DNA of 54,765 nt from Lactobacillaceae bacterium UBA5807 (GTDB lineage Bacteria; Bacillota; Bacilli; Lactobacillales; Lactobacillaceae): assembly GCA_002418005.1 (NCBI GenBank), contig DIDF01000075.1, forward strand, positions 1-54,765, read 5' to 3'. Shown piece by piece: positions 8,077-17,708 of the stretch (its first letter is position 1; each line of letters opens with the position of its first letter). Below the pieces are notes generated by a model. The model was given only the letters and a program-made list of their open reading frames with translations, was not told the DNA's origin and ran no database searches. Made by a program: the position numbers and the translations under genes.

Positions 8077-9315
8077 TTATTTTTCTTGGTAAAGCTTGGC
8101 AATTTCAATAATTACATCGCAAGCTTTTTGCATGGTTTGTTCCGAAACAAATTCAAACCGGCCGTGCATATTTTCGCCGCCAGCAAACAAATTTGGTGTC
8201 GGCAGGCCCAAAAATGAAATCTTTGAACCATCAGTCCCACCTCTTACCGCAAAAACATGAGGCTTAATATTGAGATTCTGCATCGCGGTTTCAGCTATCT
8301 CAACGACCGAAGGATTTTTCATTACAATTTCGCCCATGTTATAGTACTGATCATACATATCGATCGAAATTCGTTTTTGCCCAAATTTTTTATTCATTTC
8401 AGCCGCAATTCCCTTAAACAGACGTTTCTTATCTTCAAACCGATCCCGGTCATGATCGCGAATAATATAAGATGTTGTTGCATGGTCGACCGTCCCCTTA
8501 AAGCTGTCAATATGGAAAAATCCTTGACGATCAGAAGTATTTTCCGGCCGTTCAAAATCAGGCAGTTGAGAATGAAAATCCATGGCAACTTGAATTGCAT
8601 TCACCATAATCCCTTTAGCATCAGAAGGATGAACATCTGTACCTTTTATATCAACTTTAGCAGCAGCGGCATTAAAAGTTTCATAGTTCAAATCACCCAA
8701 CGGACCACCATCAACTGTATAAGCAAAGTCAGCGCCAAAATCTTTAACATAAAAGTGGTTAGCTCCGGTGCCAATTTCCTCATCTGGGCCAAAACCAACT
8801 TTTAGAGTGCCATGTTTTATTTCAGGGTGATAAATCAAATATTTCAGAGCAGAAATAATTTCTGCTACCCCGGATTTATCATCAGATCCAAGTAATGTCT
8901 GTCCATCTGTCGTAATTAAAGTATCCCCTTGATAATTCTTAAGATTTGGAAATACCTTTGGGTCCAAAGTATATTGACCAGCTTTATCAAGTTTGATTAC
9001 CGATTTACCATCATAATTTTTGACAATCTGCGGGTTAACATTTTCAGAATTAAAATCCGCAGTATCAACGTGAGAGATAAAACCAACAACCGGAACCTTC
9101 TTTTCAGTGTTTGCTGGTAATGTTGCAAATACATACGCGGTTTTTTCATTACTATGAACATCTAATAAACCAAGATCAGTTAAAATATCTTTTAGTTGAT
9201 CCAAAAATACTGTTTCACGTGGCGATGAAGGAACAGTTGTCGAATCCGGATCAGAGCGAGTGTTGATCTTAACAAATTTTAAAAAATTGGGAATTAACTC
9301 AGGATATTTTTCCAT
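8077..9315 (-). CDS. pepT: Peptidase T (tripeptide aminopeptidase)
   Basis: PepT removes the N-terminal residue of tripeptides in the cytoplasm, the last step of peptide use in amino-acid-requiring lactobacilli. The protein has 412 residues, the normal length. The M20 dizinc signatures are present: SHVDTADF, LLGSDDKSG, the catalytic GPDEEIGTGA pair of glutamates, VDGGPLGDLNYE and the C-terminal FAGGENMHGRFE. The ATG at 9315 has AGGAGGC at 9322-9328. It is followed by the CtsR box of clpB almost at once and is preceded by the Nif3-like gene with a 17-base gap, so it may be the last gene of the trmK transcript. Confidence 0.96.
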   Translation of the reverse strand: MEKYPELIPNFLKFVKINTRSDPDSTTVPSSPRETVFLDQLKDILTDLGLLDVHSNEKTAYVFATLPANTEKKVPVVGFISHVDTADFNSENVNPQIVKNYDGKSVIKLDKAGQYTLDPKVFPNLKNYQGDTLITTDGQTLLGSDDKSGVAEIISALKYLIYHPEIKHGTLKVGFGPDEEIGTGANHFYVKDFGADFAYTVDGGPLGDLNYETFNAAAAKVDIKGTDVHPSDAKGIMVNAIQVAMDFHSQLPDFERPENTSDRQGFFHIDSFKGTVDHATTSYIIRDHDRDRFEDKKRLFKGIAAEMNKKFGQKRISIDMYDQYYNMGEIVMKNPSVVEIAETAMQNLNIKPHVFAVRGGTDGSKISFLGLPTPNLFAGGENMHGRFEFVSEQTMQKACDVIIEIAKLYQEK

Positions 9316-9332
9316 GTTATTGCCTCCTAAAA

Positions 9333-10448
9333 TCAGATAAAGGTAAAGGGATCGGTATTTATTTGTGATTGAATTACTTCAATTCCCCAATTATTGTCTT
9401 GAGACCAGTTAGTAAACATTTCTGCAAGTTTTGGAATGCAAATTTTTTCAATGTTATGACCAGGGTCAACTACCGGCAGGCCAGCAGCAAGCATATCATG
9501 ACCCGTATGATAGTAAACATCCCCAGTGACATAAACGTCGGCACCCAGTTTTTTAGCTAATGGGAAGAATTTTCCACCATCTCCGCCTAAAATTGCAACT
9601 TTTTGAACTTTCTGATTCAAATTATGAGAAACAATTCGTAAACCTTTAACGTTAAAGGCTTTCTTACATAATTCACCAAATTCTTTAAGAGTCATAGAAT
9701 TTTCCAGTGAGCCAATTCTGCCCATGGTAAACTGATGAAACTTATCTTCAAGTTTTATGACATTATACAGAGGCTTATTAAGAGGGTGAACATCCTGTAA
9801 GGTGCTTAATACTTGTTCCATATTTCTTTGAGGAACTTCAAATTCGAGACGAGCATCCTCTACTTCGTTGGGTTCGCCCGCTTGACCAATCGTTGGATCA
9901 GCTCCTGGTTGGGGAATAAAGTAAACAGTTCCATCAATCTGATAAGTGTATCCTGTAAATTCTCGCCGATCAACTTGAGCTCCAGCATCCACTAAAGACA
10001 TTCTTACGGCCGCCGCATAAACATTAGGCACTTGAACCGTTAAACGAAAAACTGGCTCTTTATAGCCTGGCACCAAGCCCGAAATATCTTTTAATTTTAA
10101 AGATTGGGCTAACCAGTCATTCATCCCATTATCAGCAAAGTCTAAATTTGTGTGGGCTGCATAAACTGTAATTCCGTGACGGATAATATTCGCGTACATT
10201 TCATTTTGAGGAACACTTAAATCTAAATTCTTGGCCGGATGAAACATAACCGGATGATGAGCAAAAATAAAATCTGCGCCGGTTTTAATTGCTTCATCAA
10301 CAACTTCTGGGCGAACATCCAAAGTAGTTAGCACCTTATGAAAGTCACTATTTAAAGATCCAATTTGTAGCCCAATTGGATCACCATCCATTGCTATGGA
10401 TTGTGGCGCAAATTTTTCAAATTTTTCAACTAATTCTTTAACCTTCAC
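9333..10448 (-). CDS. Nif3-like dinuclear metal centre protein (YqfO family)
   Basis: This is a Nif3/YqfO family protein, a hexameric protein with a two-metal centre and no settled biochemical role. The N-terminal part carries the metal-binding HHPVMFHP motif and AHTNLDFADNGMNDW; the C-terminal part carries DVYVTGDVYYHTGHD. The middle portion (about 120-230) is the extra PII-like insert typical of Firmicutes members, which gives the 371-residue length. The longest frame opens with TTG at 10466, but GAGGTG six bases before a GTG at 10448 gives MKVKELVEKFEKFAP, the family-like N-terminus, so GTG is chosen. It overlaps the end of trmK by 11 bases, a pairing conserved across Firmicutes downstream of rpoD. 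Confidence 0.92.
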   Translation of the reverse strand: MKVKELVEKFEKFAPQSIAMDGDPIGLQIGSLNSDFHKVLTTLDVRPEVVDEAIKTGADFIFAHHPVMFHPAKNLDLSVPQNEMYANIIRHGITVYAAHTNLDFADNGMNDWLAQSLKLKDISGLVPGYKEPVFRLTVQVPNVYAAAVRMSLVDAGAQVDRREFTGYTYQIDGTVYFIPQPGADPTIGQAGEPNEVEDARLEFEVPQRNMEQVLSTLQDVHPLNKPLYNVIKLEDKFHQFTMGRIGSLENSMTLKEFGELCKKAFNVKGLRIVSHNLNQKVQKVAILGGDGGKFFPLAKKLGADVYVTGDVYYHTGHDMLAAGLPVVDPGHNIEKICIPKLAEMFTNWSQDNNWGIEVIQSQINTDPFTFI

Positions 10449-11142
10449 CTTTAAGCACCTCTTCAATCATTTTTATTTCTTCGGCAATCTTATTTAATTT
10501 TGTACTTTCATCTCGGTTTGACCTACTAATTTGGTTAAAAACTCGTTTTTTAGATTGAAGCTCTTCTTGCCATTTTCTAATGAAAACTGCTGATTTTTCT
10601 TTCATTAAAAATGGCCCAAATTGAAGTTGTTTATTTGAATAATTAACTGGCTGGGAAGATTTCTTCGCGGTAATAATTTCATAAATATGACCATCTTCTT
10701 CAAGAATTTGCTCAGCCATAATCTGATAAGAATTAAGCATTAGCCAGTTGCGAACCAAATGTTCACCAACATTTGGCTGCAACACTAATTTTTCTTTTCC
10801 AGATAATTTTCTTTTACCTTCTTCAAGAATCTTGGAAATTAATGAACCACCCATACCACATATAGTGATTACGTTAATTTCATCCGGCCCTTGAATAGCG
10901 GCCAACCCATCCGCCAAACGAGGATGTAAAATTCCTAGTAAATTTTCTTTTCTTATTTCGGTAACTGCGTTACTCATTGGTCCTTTTGCAACTTCACTTG
11001 CTATTCCGTAAGAAATAATTCTATTTTTAGCTAAATATATAGGTAAATATGCATGATCAGAACCAATATCTGCTAGACGACTACCAACTTCAACATGATT
11101 GGCAACCTCTGCAAGCCGCTTTGATAAATGTGAGCTATTCAT
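10438..11142 (-). CDS. trmK: tRNA (adenine(22)-N1)-methyltransferase
   Basis: TrmK uses S-adenosylmethionine to make m1A22 in tRNA-Ser and tRNA-Tyr. The Rossmann fold is seen at once: VGSRLADIGSDHAYLPIYLA carries the SAM-binding loop, and ICGMGGSLISKIL is the family motif further on. The C-terminal third is a coiled coil rich in Lys and Glu. At 234 residues it is normal. The ATG at 11142 has AAGGAG upstream. It starts its own transcript from a promoter at 11171-11199, after the rpoD terminator, and is coupled to the Nif3-like gene. Confidence 0.95.
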   Translation of the reverse strand: MNSSHLSKRLAEVANHVEVGSRLADIGSDHAYLPIYLAKNRIISYGIASEVAKGPMSNAVTEIRKENLLGILHPRLADGLAAIQGPDEINVITICGMGGSLISKILEEGKRKLSGKEKLVLQPNVGEHLVRNWLMLNSYQIMAEQILEEDGHIYEIITAKKSSQPVNYSNKQLQFGPFLMKEKSAVFIRKWQEELQSKKRVFNQISRSNRDESTKLNKIAEEIKMIEEVLKGEG

Positions 11143-11170
11143 TTTAACTCCTTAAACTTTGATTAACTCT

Positions 11171-11199
11171 ATTATAAATGAAAATAAGTTCCATGTGGA
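11171..11199 (-). promoter_or_regulatory. trmK promoter
   Basis: On the minus strand TCCACA (-35) and a consensus TATAAT (-10) are separated by exactly 17 bases. It lies just downstream of the rpoD terminator and about 30 bases before the trmK start. Confidence 0.65.
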
Positions 11200-11236
11200 A
11201 AAAGTCTCAGTCCTCAATAGCTTAATTTATTGATAC

Positions 11237-11282
11237 AAAAAAGAAACCATAGTTCACAAGGATATCTAAACTATGATTTCTT
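11237..11282 (-). terminator. rpoD terminator
   Basis: A 14-base imperfect stem (one mismatch; 11282-11269 with 11254-11241) is followed by a run of T on the minus strand. It ends the dnaG-rpoD transcript 17 bases after the rpoD stop. Confidence 0.88.
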
Positions 11283-11298
11283 TTAATTAAATTTTTAA

Positions 11299-12417
11299 TT
11301 ATTCCAAAAAGTCTTTTAATTGCTTGCTTCTTGAAGGATGACGCAACTTTCTCAACGCCTTGGCTTCAATCTGTCGAATTCTTTCTCGAGTAACACCAAA
11401 CACCTTGCCAACTTCTTCAAGAGTTCTGGTTCTACCATCATCCAAACCAAATCTCAGACGAAGAACATTTTCTTCTCGATCAGTTAAAGTATCCAGCACA
11501 CTCTCCAACTGCTCTTTTAACAGTTCATAGGCGGCATGGTCAGCTGGTGATGTAGCATCTTGGTCTTCAATGAAGTCACCTAAATGAGAATCGTCCTCTT
11601 CACCAATTGGGGTTTCAAGGGAAACAGGTTCTTGGGCAATTTTAAGAATTTCTCTTACCTTTTCGGTTGGCATATTCATTTCGGCACCAATTTCTTCTGG
11701 CAAAGGTTCACGACCTAAGTCTTGAAGCAATTGACGTTGAATTCGAATCAACTTGTTAATGGTTTCAACCATGTGAACCGGAATTCTGATTGTTCTTGCC
11801 TGGTCAGCAATTGCACGAGTAATCGCCTGTCTAATCCACCAAGTAGCATAAGTTGAGAATTTGAAGCCTTTGCGGTAATCGAATTTCTCAACGGCCTTCA
11901 TTAACCCCATATTTCCTTCTTGAATCAAATCAAGAAACTGCATTCTTCGGCCGACATACCTTTTGGCAATTGAAACAACCAAACGAAGGTTTGCTTCAGC
12001 AAGCTCTTGTTTAGCTTCCTCATCGCCTTTTTCAATTCTTTTAGCCAAAGAGATTTCTTGGTCAGCACTTAAAAGAGAAACTCGACCAATTTCCTTAAGA
12101 TACATTCTAACTGGATCATTTATCTTGACACCAGTTGGGGCAGAAACATCTGATAATTCTTTTTTAGTAACCTTTTTTGCGGCATCAATTGCTCTGGGAT
12201 CTGGATCACCATTAGCGTCAATAACACTAATTCCAGAATCTTCAACTTTTTCCAAGAGCCCTTCAACATCTTTATCAGTTAAAGAATAAGGCTGAATAAT
12301 ATTTCGACTAAGTTCATCATATGTGATGTGACCTACTGACTTATTCTTTTTGACAATGGCCTTTAAATCTTTTTCATATGGTTCACTTTTTTTTGTTTCA
12401 TTTTTTGCTTTAGCCAT
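11299..12417 (-). CDS. rpoD: Primary RNA polymerase sigma factor (sigma A)
   Basis: This is the housekeeping sigma factor that directs RNA polymerase to -10/-35 promoters. In its 372 residues a short region 1.1 is followed by DPVRMYLKEIG (region 1.2, 101-111), region 2 with FLDLIQEGN (161-169) and FSTYATWWIRQAI, region 3 and region 4 with a helix-turn-helix around VGKVFGVTRERIRQIEAKAL. The long non-conserved insert of proteobacterial sigma 70 is missing, as in other Firmicutes. The ATG at 12417 follows GGGAGGC (12427-12433). It is 20 bases behind dnaG, the conserved macromolecular-synthesis pair, and ends at a strong terminator. Confidence 0.98.
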   Translation of the reverse strand: MAKAKNETKKSEPYEKDLKAIVKKNKSVGHITYDELSRNIIQPYSLTDKDVEGLLEKVEDSGISVIDANGDPDPRAIDAAKKVTKKELSDVSAPTGVKINDPVRMYLKEIGRVSLLSADQEISLAKRIEKGDEEAKQELAEANLRLVVSIAKRYVGRRMQFLDLIQEGNMGLMKAVEKFDYRKGFKFSTYATWWIRQAITRAIADQARTIRIPVHMVETINKLIRIQRQLLQDLGREPLPEEIGAEMNMPTEKVREILKIAQEPVSLETPIGEEDDSHLGDFIEDQDATSPADHAAYELLKEQLESVLDTLTDREENVLRLRFGLDDGRTRTLEEVGKVFGVTRERIRQIEAKALRKLRHPSRSKQLKDFLE

Positions 12418-12437
12418 AATTGAATGCCTCCCAAAAT

Positions 12438-14279
12438 CTATGCTTGTTCCAAATGAGCTTGCTGCTTTTGCTTTTCTAAATTAATAATATCAATAGTTAA
12501 CTGCTGAACCTTTTGTTCATCACCAATCTTGCTTGCTTCTCTCAATTGTAGCCGTTTTTCCTTTAATTGCTGCTCGACTGGAGCTTTCTTCATAATGATG
12601 GCCAAATAATCGTTGATCTCTTCATCTGTCGGGTCTTTTGCTAAATCCAACATATCGATCTCAATTAGAAGACTTTGGAGTGAAGCTTCAGAAATAAAAT
12701 TACTAAAAGTTGCAATTTGATAATCTTGATACTTTGAAAAATATCCTTCTGCCAACAAATACAGCATTTGAAACTGTTCATCAACAAACGAAAAGCCACT
12801 AATATTGCTAACCTTCAACCAAATATCTCGATAATTCAACATCCGATTTAAAAGACATTCTTCTGCTTTTTGAACTAATGAAAGATGTTTAGAAGTATCA
12901 ACATTATTGATCGGTAGAACCGATAAGCTTCCTTGATTTAGGTTATTTTCAACTTCATTTTGATTAGAAATTAACGGTTGAATTTGTTTTTTTAAAACAT
13001 CTTTATCAACCTTAAATTCTTCCGCAAGCCTATTTAAATATAAATCTCGGCTCAAACTTGAACCAACTCCTGAAATTAGCTTCAACGCCTCAGAAATATA
13101 TCTGGTTTGCTCATCCTCAGAATCTAAATTATAATTTCTTTTCAAAAAAGAAAGTTCAAACTCAAGTGGTGCTTGAGTATGGCTCAAAAGTTCTTCAAAC
13201 TTTTGAACTCCTCTTTTTTTGATAAAATCATCCGGGTCCAGGTTATCAGGGATTACGACAATTTTAACATCAAATCCCTTCTTGGGAGAAAAAATATCAA
13301 TTGCCCGTTTTATTGCTTTTTGACCAGGAGTATCACCATCATAGCAAACAACAATTTGGTTAGTGATCCGCTTAATATCGTAAACTTGGTCCTCTGTCAA
13401 ACTAGTTCCCATTGAAGCAATTCCAGTTTTAATTCCATTCTGAAATGCTGTAATAACATCCATAAATCCTTCAAAAAGGATTGCCGGTTCATTCTTACGG
13501 ATATTTGGTCTAGCGAAATCAAGATTAAAAAGGATCTTACTTTTGTTAAAAGTCTCAGTTTCCGGACTATTAAGGTATTTAGGCATGTTTTCCTGAGCAC
13601 CCAGCAACCTACCCGAAAAACCAACGGTGTGGCCATTAGGATCACGAATTGGAAACATAACCCGGTCAACAAAACGGTCATGTAAATTCCCTTGTTGATC
13701 TTCAGCAAATAGCCCGCTTTTACGTAAAAGTTGATAATCAACTTTTTTCTGGTCAAAAAATTGCTTCAACAAACGTTGATTAGGTGCATATCCCAACTTG
13801 AACTGGGATATTGTTTTATCATTTACACCCCGGTCCCTTAGATACTTTAGCGCCGGCTCACCAATCTTAGTATTAAGTAAGATATGATTGAACAAAGAAA
13901 CTGCTTCTTCATTTAAACCAATGAGCTGCTTTTGTTCACTATTTTGACTGCTAGAAGAACCAGAACTACCTTCTGAAAAATACTTTTGATCAATTGGAAG
14001 ATTTTCTAATTCAGCTACTTTTTTGACAGCTTGTGGAAAAGAAAGATTTTCAATTTCCATAATAAACTTAAAAACATTACCGCCCCGGCCACAACTAAAA
14101 CAATGAAAGATTTGTTTGTCTTCAGAAACTGAAAAAGATGGGGTCCGTTCTTCATGAAACGGACATAAGCCAAAAAGGTTTTTCCCGGACTGTCTCAATT
14201 GAACATACTGTGAAACAACATCAACGATGTTAACTTGAGAACGAATCTTTTCAATAACATCTTCTGGGATTTGAGCCAT
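12438..14279 (-). CDS. dnaG: DNA primase
   Basis: DnaG makes the RNA primers for replication. The CHC2 zinc finger has C39, H42, C60 and C63 (CPFHEERTPSF and FHCFSCGRGG). The TOPRIM catalytic core follows, with FEGFMDV, GTSLTEDQ and VVCYDGDTPGQKA. The C-terminal helicase-binding domain from about residue 430 is poorly conserved and ends in a Gln/Lys-rich helix. An upstream in-frame ATG at 14294 is rejected because GGGAGGC, the ribosome site, lies between the two ATGs at the right distance from 14279. Length is 613 residues. It leads the dnaG-rpoD operon. Confidence 0.97.
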   Translation of the reverse strand: MAQIPEDVIEKIRSQVNIVDVVSQYVQLRQSGKNLFGLCPFHEERTPSFSVSEDKQIFHCFSCGRGGNVFKFIMEIENLSFPQAVKKVAELENLPIDQKYFSEGSSGSSSSQNSEQKQLIGLNEEAVSLFNHILLNTKIGEPALKYLRDRGVNDKTISQFKLGYAPNQRLLKQFFDQKKVDYQLLRKSGLFAEDQQGNLHDRFVDRVMFPIRDPNGHTVGFSGRLLGAQENMPKYLNSPETETFNKSKILFNLDFARPNIRKNEPAILFEGFMDVITAFQNGIKTGIASMGTSLTEDQVYDIKRITNQIVVCYDGDTPGQKAIKRAIDIFSPKKGFDVKIVVIPDNLDPDDFIKKRGVQKFEELLSHTQAPLEFELSFLKRNYNLDSEDEQTRYISEALKLISGVGSSLSRDLYLNRLAEEFKVDKDVLKKQIQPLISNQNEVENNLNQGSLSVLPINNVDTSKHLSLVQKAEECLLNRMLNYRDIWLKVSNISGFSFVDEQFQMLYLLAEGYFSKYQDYQIATFSNFISEASLQSLLIEIDMLDLAKDPTDEEINDYLAIIMKKAPVEQQLKEKRLQLREASKIGDEQKVQQLTIDIINLEKQKQQAHLEQA

Positions 14280-14350
14280 ATTTTTGCCTCCCATCTTTTA
14301 ATTAAAAAACTAATATTTAAGTTGATAATAATTCTACCGACGCACTCTAA

Positions 14351-14379
14351 ATAATATCATACGTCTAATTTTTATACAA
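14351..14379 (-). promoter_or_regulatory. dnaG-rpoD promoter candidate
   Basis: TTGTAT (-35) and TATTAT (-10) lie 17 bases apart on the minus strand, about 70 bases before dnaG. The -35 is weak. Confidence 0.45.
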
Positions 14380-14402
14380 AAGAATTGCTCAATTCTTTTA
14401 TT
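14371..14402 (-). terminator. Weak terminator after glyS
   Basis: AAAAGAATTG and CAATTCTTTT form a ten-base stem with a very short loop right after the glyS stop, followed by an AT-rich tract rather than a pure T-run. The hairpin overlaps the -35 of the dnaG promoter. Confidence 0.45.
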
Positions 14403-16484
14403 CTAGCCCTTAACAATTAACTGGTCTAAATCACCTAAGTGCATAACCATATTGGCGATAATAGTTAGCTGCTTTAAACGATTTGACTTAAGCTTGTCAT
14501 CCTTGGCCATAATCATGGTTGCGTCAAAATACTTAGTGATAGAATTCTTTAACCCAGCAAGTCTTTCAAAAGCTTCATCAGCACTTAAAGCATAAAAGCC
14601 ATCAGCAGCCTTGGAAACAGCATCAAATAATTCTTTTTCTGAATCATTTTCAAATAACGATGAATCGACATGCCACTCATCTTCAGAAATCTTACCTTTC
14701 GAAGAAATTCTCAAAACTCGAGTCAATGATTCAATAACATCTTTAAAGTCAGAATCTTCTCTGTGCTTAGTAAGAACTTCAGCACAATTAATGTTAAAGA
14801 CAATATTAACGGTTGATCCTGATGTAACTGCATCTGAAACATCATACTGAACTTTTTCATCATCCAGATACTGCTTGATTCGATCTTTGAAGAATTGATC
14901 GACGTCACTCTGATTGGCTAATTGATCCAGATTTGGGGCAACATTATCTTTGCTTTCGCTATTAACTACATCTTTAATAGTTTGGTCTAAATCAAAAGCC
15001 CAATCTTTATCTGCGGCAATCCGCACAATTCCTGAAGCTTGTCGCCGTAAAGCATAAGGGTCATTTGAACCGCTTGGAATCATACCTGCGCCAAAGAAAG
15101 TCAAAACACTATCAAGTTTATCAGCGATTGCTAAAACGGCACCAACATTTGTTTTAGGAAGTTCACCGTTAGCAGAAATTGGCATGTAGTGTTCCGAAAC
15201 TGCCTTGGCAACACCCTTATCTTCACCAAACAGTAAAGCATATTTTTCGCCCATGATACCTTGCAATTCGGCAAATTCACCTACCATTCCGGTAACCAGG
15301 TCAAACTTATAAATCTGAGCGGCCCTTTTAAGCTGACTTAATTCGTTTTCATCAAGGCCAAATTGTCGACCAAGATACTGGCTAATCACGCCAACTCTTT
15401 GCATCTTCTCATACATCGTCGAAATCTTGTCATGGAAGCTTACTTTCTTTAACTTATTTACATAGTCATCAATTGAAAGCTTTTGATCCTCGTTATAAAA
15501 GAACATTGCATCTTCCAGGCGAGCTGTTAAGACCTTTTCGTTGCCGGCAACAACATTATCCAAATGATCTTGATTACCGTTTCGAACCGAAATGAAGAAA
15601 GGCAGCAATTTATTTTGATCGTCTCGAGCATAGAAGAAGCGCTGGTTATCTTTCATAGAAGTGATCAAAACTTCATCGGGCAAGACAAGGTACTTTTCAT
15701 CAAACTTACCGTCAAAAGCAGTTGGCCATTCCACTAAGTTATTAACTTCTTCTAACAAATCGGGATCTAAAGGTACTTGCCAATCATTGTCACTAGCAAT
15801 TTTAGCAATTTGTTTTCTAATGATATCTTTTCTTTTTGCTGCATCAGCGATAACAAATTGTTCCGTCAACTTTTCTTCATACTCATCGGCATTATTTAAA
15901 GTGATTTCTTTACCCAAAAAACGATGGCCTTGGGTAACGCGATCAGTAGAGACATCTAAAATCTTAAAAGGAATTACTTGATCATCTAATAATGCTACCA
16001 ACCAGCGAATTGGCCGTATATATTCAAATGAATAAGTACTCCATTTCATCATTGTCGGAAAAGTCATTGAGGTAATCACATCTTTAAACCCTGCTAATAC
16101 TTCGGCTAAAGGTTTACCGGCAATATGTTTTTCAACAAAAACATATTGAGTTCCTTTAACGTCTTTAAAAGTAATGTCGTCAACGGTGGCACCTTGGCCT
16201 TTAGAAAAACCAATTGCCGCTTTGGTCCAATTACCATTGGCGTCTTGGGCAATCTTTTTAGCTGGGCCCTTGACCGATTTATCAATATCTGGTTGTTTAT
16301 CGTCCAAACCATCAATCTTTAAAGTTAAACGGCGAGGAGTACTGAAGGTCCTAATACTTTTGAAATTGATTCTTTGCTTTTTTAAATAATTTTTAGCTCG
16401 CTGCTCGAATTGTTCAATACTTGGAGTAACAACATGAGCTGGCATTTCCTCCAAACCAATTTCTAATAAGAAATTATTAGCCAT
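14403..16484 (-). CDS. glyS: Glycine-tRNA ligase beta subunit
   Basis: This is the beta subunit of the bacterial-type alpha2beta2 glycyl-tRNA synthetase, which binds tRNA-Gly. Its 693 residues start with FLLEIGLEEMPAHVV, the family N-terminus, and contain RPIRWLVALLD, the HD-like domain MVGEFAELQGIMGEKYA, SGSNDPYALRRQASG and a C-terminal anticodon-binding DALR-like domain. The stop of glyQ overlaps its ATG by one base (TAATG), so translation is coupled and the subunits are made in equal amounts. AGGAGGAG precedes the start. Control comes from the T-box leader before glyQ. Confidence 0.97.
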   Translation of the reverse strand: MANNFLLEIGLEEMPAHVVTPSIEQFEQRAKNYLKKQRINFKSIRTFSTPRRLTLKIDGLDDKQPDIDKSVKGPAKKIAQDANGNWTKAAIGFSKGQGATVDDITFKDVKGTQYVFVEKHIAGKPLAEVLAGFKDVITSMTFPTMMKWSTYSFEYIRPIRWLVALLDDQVIPFKILDVSTDRVTQGHRFLGKEITLNNADEYEEKLTEQFVIADAAKRKDIIRKQIAKIASDNDWQVPLDPDLLEEVNNLVEWPTAFDGKFDEKYLVLPDEVLITSMKDNQRFFYARDDQNKLLPFFISVRNGNQDHLDNVVAGNEKVLTARLEDAMFFYNEDQKLSIDDYVNKLKKVSFHDKISTMYEKMQRVGVISQYLGRQFGLDENELSQLKRAAQIYKFDLVTGMVGEFAELQGIMGEKYALLFGEDKGVAKAVSEHYMPISANGELPKTNVGAVLAIADKLDSVLTFFGAGMIPSGSNDPYALRRQASGIVRIAADKDWAFDLDQTIKDVVNSESKDNVAPNLDQLANQSDVDQFFKDRIKQYLDDEKVQYDVSDAVTSGSTVNIVFNINCAEVLTKHREDSDFKDVIESLTRVLRISSKGKISEDEWHVDSSLFENDSEKELFDAVSKAADGFYALSADEAFERLAGLKNSITKYFDATMIMAKDDKLKSNRLKQLTIIANMVMHLGDLDQLIVKG

Positions 16485-17413
16485 TATTTATTCTCCTCCT
16501 TGTCTTTTTTTAATAACTCTTGGCGCTTTTTTTCATCCTTAATTAACGGGAATCCGCGCTTTTTTCTTTCGTTAACGAATTCCTTGGCCACTTTTCTAGC
16601 TAGATTTCTAATTCGAGACAAATAACCAGCCCGCTCAGTAACTGAAACTGCACCTCTAGCATCCAATAGATTAAAAGTATGACTGCATTTTAAAATATAA
16701 TCGTAAGCAGGGTGAACCAAATCAAGCTTAAGTAATCTCTTTGCTTCGCCTTCATAATCCTCAAACAGCTGCAAAAGCATTTCCTGATTGCTATCTTCAA
16801 AACTATATTTTGAATGTTCATATTCAGGTTCCTTGAAGATATCACCATATTTAACATCGCCAGCCCAGGTAAGATCAAAAACAGAGTTCACATCCTGAAT
16901 ATACGAAGAAAGTCGCTCAAGACCATAAGTTATTTCAGAAGCGACGGGATCCATTTCTAGGACGCCGACAATTTGAAAGTAAGTAAATTGGCTAATTTCC
17001 ATTCCATCAAGCCAAATTTCCCAACCAACACCGGCACAGCCCATTGATGGGTTCTCCCAATTATCCTCAACAAAACGAATATCATGCTCCAAAGGATCAA
17101 TACCTAGTTCTTTTAAACTGTTTAAATATAAGTCCTGAATATTTTCAGGTGAAGGTTTCATAATAACTTGAAATTGGTGATGTTGATAAAGTCGATTAGG
17201 ATTTTCACCATAACGGCCATCAGCTGGTCTTCTTGAGGGTTCAACATAAGCAGCATTCCAAGGTTCTGGACCAACTGCGCGCAAAAAAGTATAAGGGCTC
17301 ATTGTTCCGGCACCCTTTTCAGTATCATAAGCCTGCATCAACATGCATCCCTGGGCAGCCCAGTATTGCTGAAGGCGTAAAATAATTTCTTGAAGCGACA
17401 ATTTTTCAGCCAT
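16484..17413 (-). CDS. glyQ: Glycine-tRNA ligase alpha subunit
   Basis: GlyQ is the catalytic alpha subunit that makes glycyl-adenylate. Its 309 residues contain LQQYWAAQGC, GAGTMSPYTFLRAVGPEPW, RRPADGRYGENPNRLYQHHQ and VGWEIWLDGMEI, all diagnostic. The longest frame starts 18 codons earlier inside the T-box terminator, so the ATG at 17413 with AGGAGGAATTTTA upstream is used. The C-terminus is a Lys/Glu-rich tail ending KDKEENK. It is transcribed with glyS only when the T-box antiterminator forms. Confidence 0.97.
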   Translation of the reverse strand: MAEKLSLQEIILRLQQYWAAQGCMLMQAYDTEKGAGTMSPYTFLRAVGPEPWNAAYVEPSRRPADGRYGENPNRLYQHHQFQVIMKPSPENIQDLYLNSLKELGIDPLEHDIRFVEDNWENPSMGCAGVGWEIWLDGMEISQFTYFQIVGVLEMDPVASEITYGLERLSSYIQDVNSVFDLTWAGDVKYGDIFKEPEYEHSKYSFEDSNQEMLLQLFEDYEGEAKRLLKLDLVHPAYDYILKCSHTFNLLDARGAVSVTERAGYLSRIRNLARKVAKEFVNERKKRGFPLIKDEKKRQELLKKDKEENK

Positions 17414-17431
17414 TAAAATTCCTCCTAAATT

Positions 17432-17655
17432 TTCACAAAAAAAGACCCTATGTTTAAAAAGGTTCACTTACCCTTCAAACATAGGGACGACATAATCGCG
17501 GTTCCACCCTACTTCTGGCATTACTACCAGCGCTTAATTAGTTGACTCCGAAAGTGCCATTTAAACAATCTCTTCAGTTCGGCTCACACTATCCCGAACT
17601 CGCTTAATAATTCAATTATTTGATCTCTTTCATCTTAATCAAAATATTAAATTCA
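17432..17655 (-). promoter_or_regulatory. T-box riboswitch, glycine, of glyQS
   Basis: On the minus strand the conserved T-box AGGGTGGAACCGCG lies at 17510-17497. A terminator stem (CCCTATGTTT pairing across 17446-17486) with a T7 run ends it. The specifier is read as GGC (Gly) at 17558-17556, followed by A as is usual, in the context TGGCACTTTC. The T-box bulge UGGA would pair with the UCCA end of tRNA-Gly. A stem III (CTGG/CCAG) precedes the T-box. Uncharged tRNA-Gly should favour read-through into glyQS. Confidence 0.95.
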
Positions 17656-17661
17656 AAATTA

Positions 17662-17690
17662 ATGATAGTTTAGATTAAAACCCTTGTCAA
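17662..17690 (-). promoter_or_regulatory. glyQS promoter
   Basis: A consensus TTGACA (-35) and TATCAT (-10) are 17 bases apart on the minus strand, directly ahead of the T-box leader. Confidence 0.88.
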
Positions 17691-17708
17691 CGCGTCTTTT
17701 CTAAAACT

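Noticed and set aside
8257..8805. 182-codon plus-strand open frame opposite pepT
   Set aside because: It lies wholly within pepT, whose frame is clearly coding; composition is that of an antisense shadow and no ribosome site is seen.
10449..10466. Upstream TTG start for the Nif3-like gene
   Set aside because: GAGGTG inside this stretch is the ribosome site for the GTG at 10448, and the extra residues are not family-like.
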